The notes under the pieces were generated by a model. The model worked only from the letters and a program-made list of their open reading frames with translations. It was not told where the DNA came from and did no database searches. From the NCBI RefSeq assembly GCF_030812855.1, contig NZ_JAUSTK010000004.1, positions 1 through 64,000 on the forward strand: a stretch of 64,000 nucleotides of DNA, given 5' to 3'. The position numbers and the translations under genes are program-made. Positions 61,087 to 64,000 of the stretch are shown here, piece by piece. The DNA comes from Paenibacillus wynnii. GTDB taxonomy: Bacteria > Bacillota > Bacilli > Paenibacillales > Paenibacillaceae. Numbering within the stretch: the first letter of the stretch is position 1; every line of letters begins with the position of its first letter.

Positions 61087-62553
61087 TCACCTGTCAAGCA
61101 CTGATTTTGGTGTTGAGCCTTTATTGAAAGACAAAATAAAGTTTGTCTCCTGTTCATTTGACTGAAACTCTATTTTACCGTTATTTTTAGTCATAATCTC
61201 TCTACATATTGCCAAACCCAATCCAGTGCCACTTTCTTTGTTAGTTATAAAAGGAAGAAATAGCGAATCTTCTATTTCTTTTGGAATTTGTGGCCCATTG
61301 TTCTTTATATGTATTTGAACACACTCTTCATCTTCCATGCAAACTATATTTATGACTCTATCCATCTTCACTGAAATTAACGCATCAATGGCATTGCTGA
61401 TAATATTCGATAAAACTTGTTGTATTGAAATTTTCTGAATAAAAAAATATAAATCTTCTCCGCCTTTTAAAAGCAGATTTATATTTTCATTACTTAATCG
61501 TGGATTTAGTAAATAAACTGTTGAATGAATTAGCTGTGTAACTGAGATCTTTACTTTTTCTTCTTCAAAAGCGTTATTTCTTGAAAAACTCAAAAACCCA
61601 GTTATATGCATATTTATTGCTTTAAATTCATCATCTATAACATCCAGATATCTCTGTATTTGTGTTTGTCTGCCGCTATTTATATCATGCCTTATCAATT
61701 TTAAAAATCCTGCGATAGAGGTTAATGGGTTTCGTATTTCGTGTGCCATACTTGAAGCCATTTTACCAATTAAATTTAACCGATCATCATGTAATTTATC
61801 TAAATTTTCTCTCATTCTTTCAAAGGACTGAGAAAGTTTTCCGATTTCATTGTTAGATTGTGAAAGAATAGGTTTGCTCAAATCTCCTTTGGAAATAGTC
61901 TCAGCAATCCTAATTAGTTTTAGGGTCGGATTCGTTATTGAACGATAGAGAAGGTATGCAATAACTATTCCGAGCAATATTACTGAAATTCCAAAAACAA
62001 AAGTATTATGGATCATTGTTCTGTTGGACTGTATTATTCCAGCCATATTATTATTAATCAATGCCAATTGTCTCTTTTGAATTTGATCAATTTTACTATT
62101 GATAGCATCAGAATAAACGTCAAAAGCAGGCATGGATAAGTTTCCCTTTGCAGGTCCACCATCAATAAAATCCAGTGCCATCTTTTCTCCTGTGAGGTAA
62201 TAAATCTTAAATAAAGCTTTAATTTCATTTATTTCTATCTTCATCTCTGGGTTTAATATAAGAAATTCCGCAATATCCTTATAAAATAGATCAGCAAATT
62301 CATGTGCTAGCTTAAATCCTCCATCTAAACTATTTAGACTTCTTGTTGCACTAATATCCGTTAAATGTTGCTGCACTTGAACGACAGAAAGTTTGATATC
62401 ATCCGCTAATAATGCAGAGGTCAACGCTTTATTTTGAAAGGTTAGAATACTACTGTTCTGTTTAGTTGCTATAGTATTATGATAAATAAAAACAATTGAA
62501 ACAAGTACGAAAATTAAGGTGAATGCGATCAAACTTTTAATTCGAATAGTCAC
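61087..62553 (-). CDS. sensor histidine kinase with HAMP domain
   Basis: A 488-residue membrane histidine kinase. TM1 is near residues 8-24, an extracellular domain spans about 25-185, TM2 is VFGISVILLGIVIAYLLYR, and HAMP follows (LKLIRIAETISKGDLSKPI). The H-box MAHEIRNPLTSIAGFLKLI carries the phospho-His near residue 270; the N box is SNAIDALIS, and the G box is GTGLGLAICREIM. It resembles the KinB/ResE-like kinases of Bacillota. The GTG start at 62553 follows GGGGG. No response regulator lies beside it, so the partner is encoded elsewhere. Signal unknown. Confidence 0.93.
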   Translation of the reverse strand: MTIRIKSLIAFTLIFVLVSIVFIYHNTIATKQNSSILTFQNKALTSALLADDIKLSVVQVQQHLTDISATRSLNSLDGGFKLAHEFADLFYKDIAEFLILNPEMKIEINEIKALFKIYYLTGEKMALDFIDGGPAKGNLSMPAFDVYSDAINSKIDQIQKRQLALINNNMAGIIQSNRTMIHNTFVFGISVILLGIVIAYLLYRSITNPTLKLIRIAETISKGDLSKPILSQSNNEIGKLSQSFERMRENLDKLHDDRLNLIGKMASSMAHEIRNPLTSIAGFLKLIRHDINSGRQTQIQRYLDVIDDEFKAINMHITGFLSFSRNNAFEEEKVKISVTQLIHSTVYLLNPRLSNENINLLLKGGEDLYFFIQKISIQQVLSNIISNAIDALISVKMDRVINIVCMEDEECVQIHIKNNGPQIPKEIEDSLFLPFITNKESGTGLGLAICREIMTKNNGKIEFQSNEQETNFILSFNKGSTPKSVLDR

Positions 62554-62593
62554 ATAAATCCCCCTAATAAAAATGTAAGAAACGGATTAATAT

Positions 62594-63411
62594 CTATGAA
62601 TTGTGGGGTAGCGTTATATTCTTTTCCAAGACACGCGCAATTTCATATGTATCTAACAGACTAGTAAACGTATGTAGACTACTTCTAATTTCCTCATTCC
62701 CCCACTCTTCTTCACTAGGAAGAAATAAAATAGGGCATTGTACTTTCTTGTAATATTGCTCAAACTTTACATCCCAGTATTTTTGAATATATTCTGTTCT
62801 AACGCGGTTTAAATAACAATAAGTAAAGCTACCGCCTTCCAACTGTTGTAGATTATTCTCAAAGAAGGTTAAGAAATAGTCATTCCATAAGCCTTGTTGC
62901 ATTAATTTTGCTTTCTCTTCCTCAATATATTCTTTTTTAGATTTAAATACACGTTCAATTCTTTCAGCTAATTGAGCCTGTAAGCCTTCTTTTCTATGTT
63001 CAATTTCTTCCTCTGTACCATTAAATAACCCATTTTCTCCAAACTCATTATAAAAGGCGCCCTCACAAATTAGGGATAGGACAAGCTCTGGATGTGATGC
63101 CGCTAAACTAAGACCAACCTCAGCCCCCATCGAACTACCTATGATATGACAGTGATCTATATTTAAACGCTGCAACAATAAATTGATATCATTAGCCATA
63201 TCATCAATGTGATATCCTGTTTCGGGCTTATCTGATTTGCCATGTCCTCGAAAATCAGGAGCAACGATACTATAATTCTTTTCAAATTGCGGTATGATTC
63301 CCTCCCACATGTTCGAATTCCCGCCACTAATGAATATTTTACATTAACCCTTACATCATCTAGCTTAATCATTTCCTCTACCAATTTCATACCCCCGATG
63401 GCTCTGTACAT
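62594..63411 (-). pseudogene. alpha/beta hydrolase with a frameshift near its N terminus
   Basis: From 63310 down the frame encodes a typical hydrolase: YSIVAPDFRGHGKSDKPETGYHIDDMANDINLLLQRLNIDHCHIIGSSMGAEVGLSLAASHPELV (nucleophile elbow GSSMG), with a cap region and catalytic His in the lost or divergent tail. Upstream, MKLVEEMIKLDDVRVNVKY and ISGGNSNMWEG sit in different frames; a missing T in the TATTC run near 63343 separates them. It is either a recent frameshift or a sequence error. The family hydrolyses esters or lactones; substrate unknown. Confidence 0.75.
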
Positions 63412-63487
63412 TCCCTGTTCGTTTAATTTGGAATTAATATACTAACTATAACATTTTTGCATATGTAAGCATTCCCTTTTTTGTTTT

Positions 63488-63546
63488 ATTACATCAACAA
63501 GCACCAATCTCGTGTTCTTATCATAAATAGGTAGGAAAGAAGGGCG
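63488..63546 (-). pseudogene. fragment of a large serine recombinase
   Basis: The minus strand reads PPFF...YDKNTRLVLVD, matching the recombinase at 43731-44463 (PPFPYYYDKNTKSVLVDD), with a frameshift and nucleotide identity in GTGTTCTTATCATAA. About 55 bases of a second recombinase copy end just before the lipase gene. Confidence 0.75.
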
Positions 63547-63548
63547 GG

Positions 63549-64000
63549 ATGCAGGTGCCTAACAATACTGTTAATGAAGAGTGGGCAATCTTCCTGGCTG
63601 CCATCTGCGGACAGACCTATGCTCAATTTACAAATATAGACGGTTCGTTTGTCGTTCCGCAGAATTATTCGGTCAATTATACGATTCAAGCGAAATCCAT
63701 TAACAATGAATGGGAACGCTTCGGGTTTATTATTGAATCTCCGCAAGAGATTATTGTTGCTTTTCGCGGAACGAGTTCGACAACCGATTGGATCTCTGAT
63801 ATCATCGCCTCACAAAAAAGCTTCAAATATATTAAGGAAGATTGTCTAACACATCGAGGCTTCACAGACATCTATTCTACAGCCCGCAACGGAATTCTCT
63901 CCGCACTCACCAAGCTGTCAACCGATAAGACCTTATACATTACAGGGCACAGTCTCGGTGCAGCACTCGCGACATTGTGTGCTGTTGACATTGCAGCCAA
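63549..64000 (+). CDS. class 3 lipase (alpha/beta hydrolase), 3' end outside the window
   Basis: An open frame with no stop before the window's end, starting at ATG 63549 and covering at least 150 residues. It begins MQVPNNTVNEEWAIFLAAICGQ, followed by FIIESPQEIIVAFRGTSSTTDWISDIIASQKSF (the class 3 lipase FRGTxxxxDW motif) and the nucleophile elbow ITGHSLGAALATL. No signal peptide is visible. The frame is closed by a stop at 63528-63530, so the ATG at 63549 is the first start; its AAGGGCGGG ribosome binding site falls within recombinase-derived sequence. Confidence 0.92.
   Translation, partial: MQVPNNTVNEEWAIFLAAICGQTYAQFTNIDGSFVVPQNYSVNYTIQAKSINNEWERFGFIIESPQEIIVAFRGTSSTTDWISDIIASQKSFKYIKEDCLTHRGFTDIYSTARNGILSALTKLSTDKTLYITGHSLGAALATLCAVDIAA

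Overview
The window looks like a Paenibacillus-type chromosome (Bacillota, aerobic spore former). The evidence is the gene order ylxM-ffh-rpsP-khpA-rimM-trmD ... rplS-lepB-rbgA-rnhB-ylqG-ylqH-yraN followed by comM, strong AGGAGG ribosome binding sites, frequent TTG/GTG starts, moderate GC, and tiny YjcZ-like sporulation proteins. No rRNA, tRNA or CRISPR array was seen.

0-19 kb is core genome. ComM faces a long minus-strand series for translation and secretion: SRP protein Ffh with its regulator YlxM, S16, KH-protein KhpA, RimM, TrmD, L19, signal peptidase I, the 50S-assembly GTPase RbgA, RNase HII, FliK-like and FlhB-like proteins, and YraN. Between trmD and rplS, usually adjacent, about 2.8 kb is inserted. 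It holds a DUF4097-like lipoprotein, an orphan structured RNA with its own promoter and terminator, a 51-bp tandem array with a perfect palindrome in each unit, and a 38-codon gene. A hemolysin III protein, an M32 carboxypeptidase, a HesB-like protein and a beta-carbonic anhydrase follow. 19-25 kb holds a two-gene GH51 arabinofuranosidase operon facing an unusual ArsR-type regulator with a large C-terminal domain. Next to it a sensor kinase 5' end is fused by deletion to an ABC permease 3' end.

25-46 kb is a decaying accessory region. It has small secreted proteins (DUF3888-, DUF3889- and DUF4367-like), a NERD-HRDC protein, an acetyltransferase/phosphotransferase pair, redox enzymes with Rrf2 and ArsR regulators, an amidase and a PTS IIC without IIB. 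Scattered through it are at least six decayed copies of the 5' end of a thioredoxin-like DUF255 (YyaL) gene, several preceded by the same GACACTAAC hairpin. It also holds a broken large serine recombinase and fragments of a marR-paiA-paiB operon.

46-64 kb mixes intact genes (methyltransferase, LTA-synthase-like enzyme, HD-GYP protein with a CheY-like regulator, a MerR-controlled aldo/keto reductase, NmrA-like reductase, HD hydrolase, isochorismatase, histidine kinase, class 3 lipase) with more remnants. A TnpB element interrupts a HIT gene, and a methyltransferase-YjcZ segment is duplicated with deletion. The main theme is repeated local duplication and decay. The best candidates for undescribed elements are the 51-bp palindromic array with its adjacent orphan RNA, and the hairpin-DUF255 repeat family.
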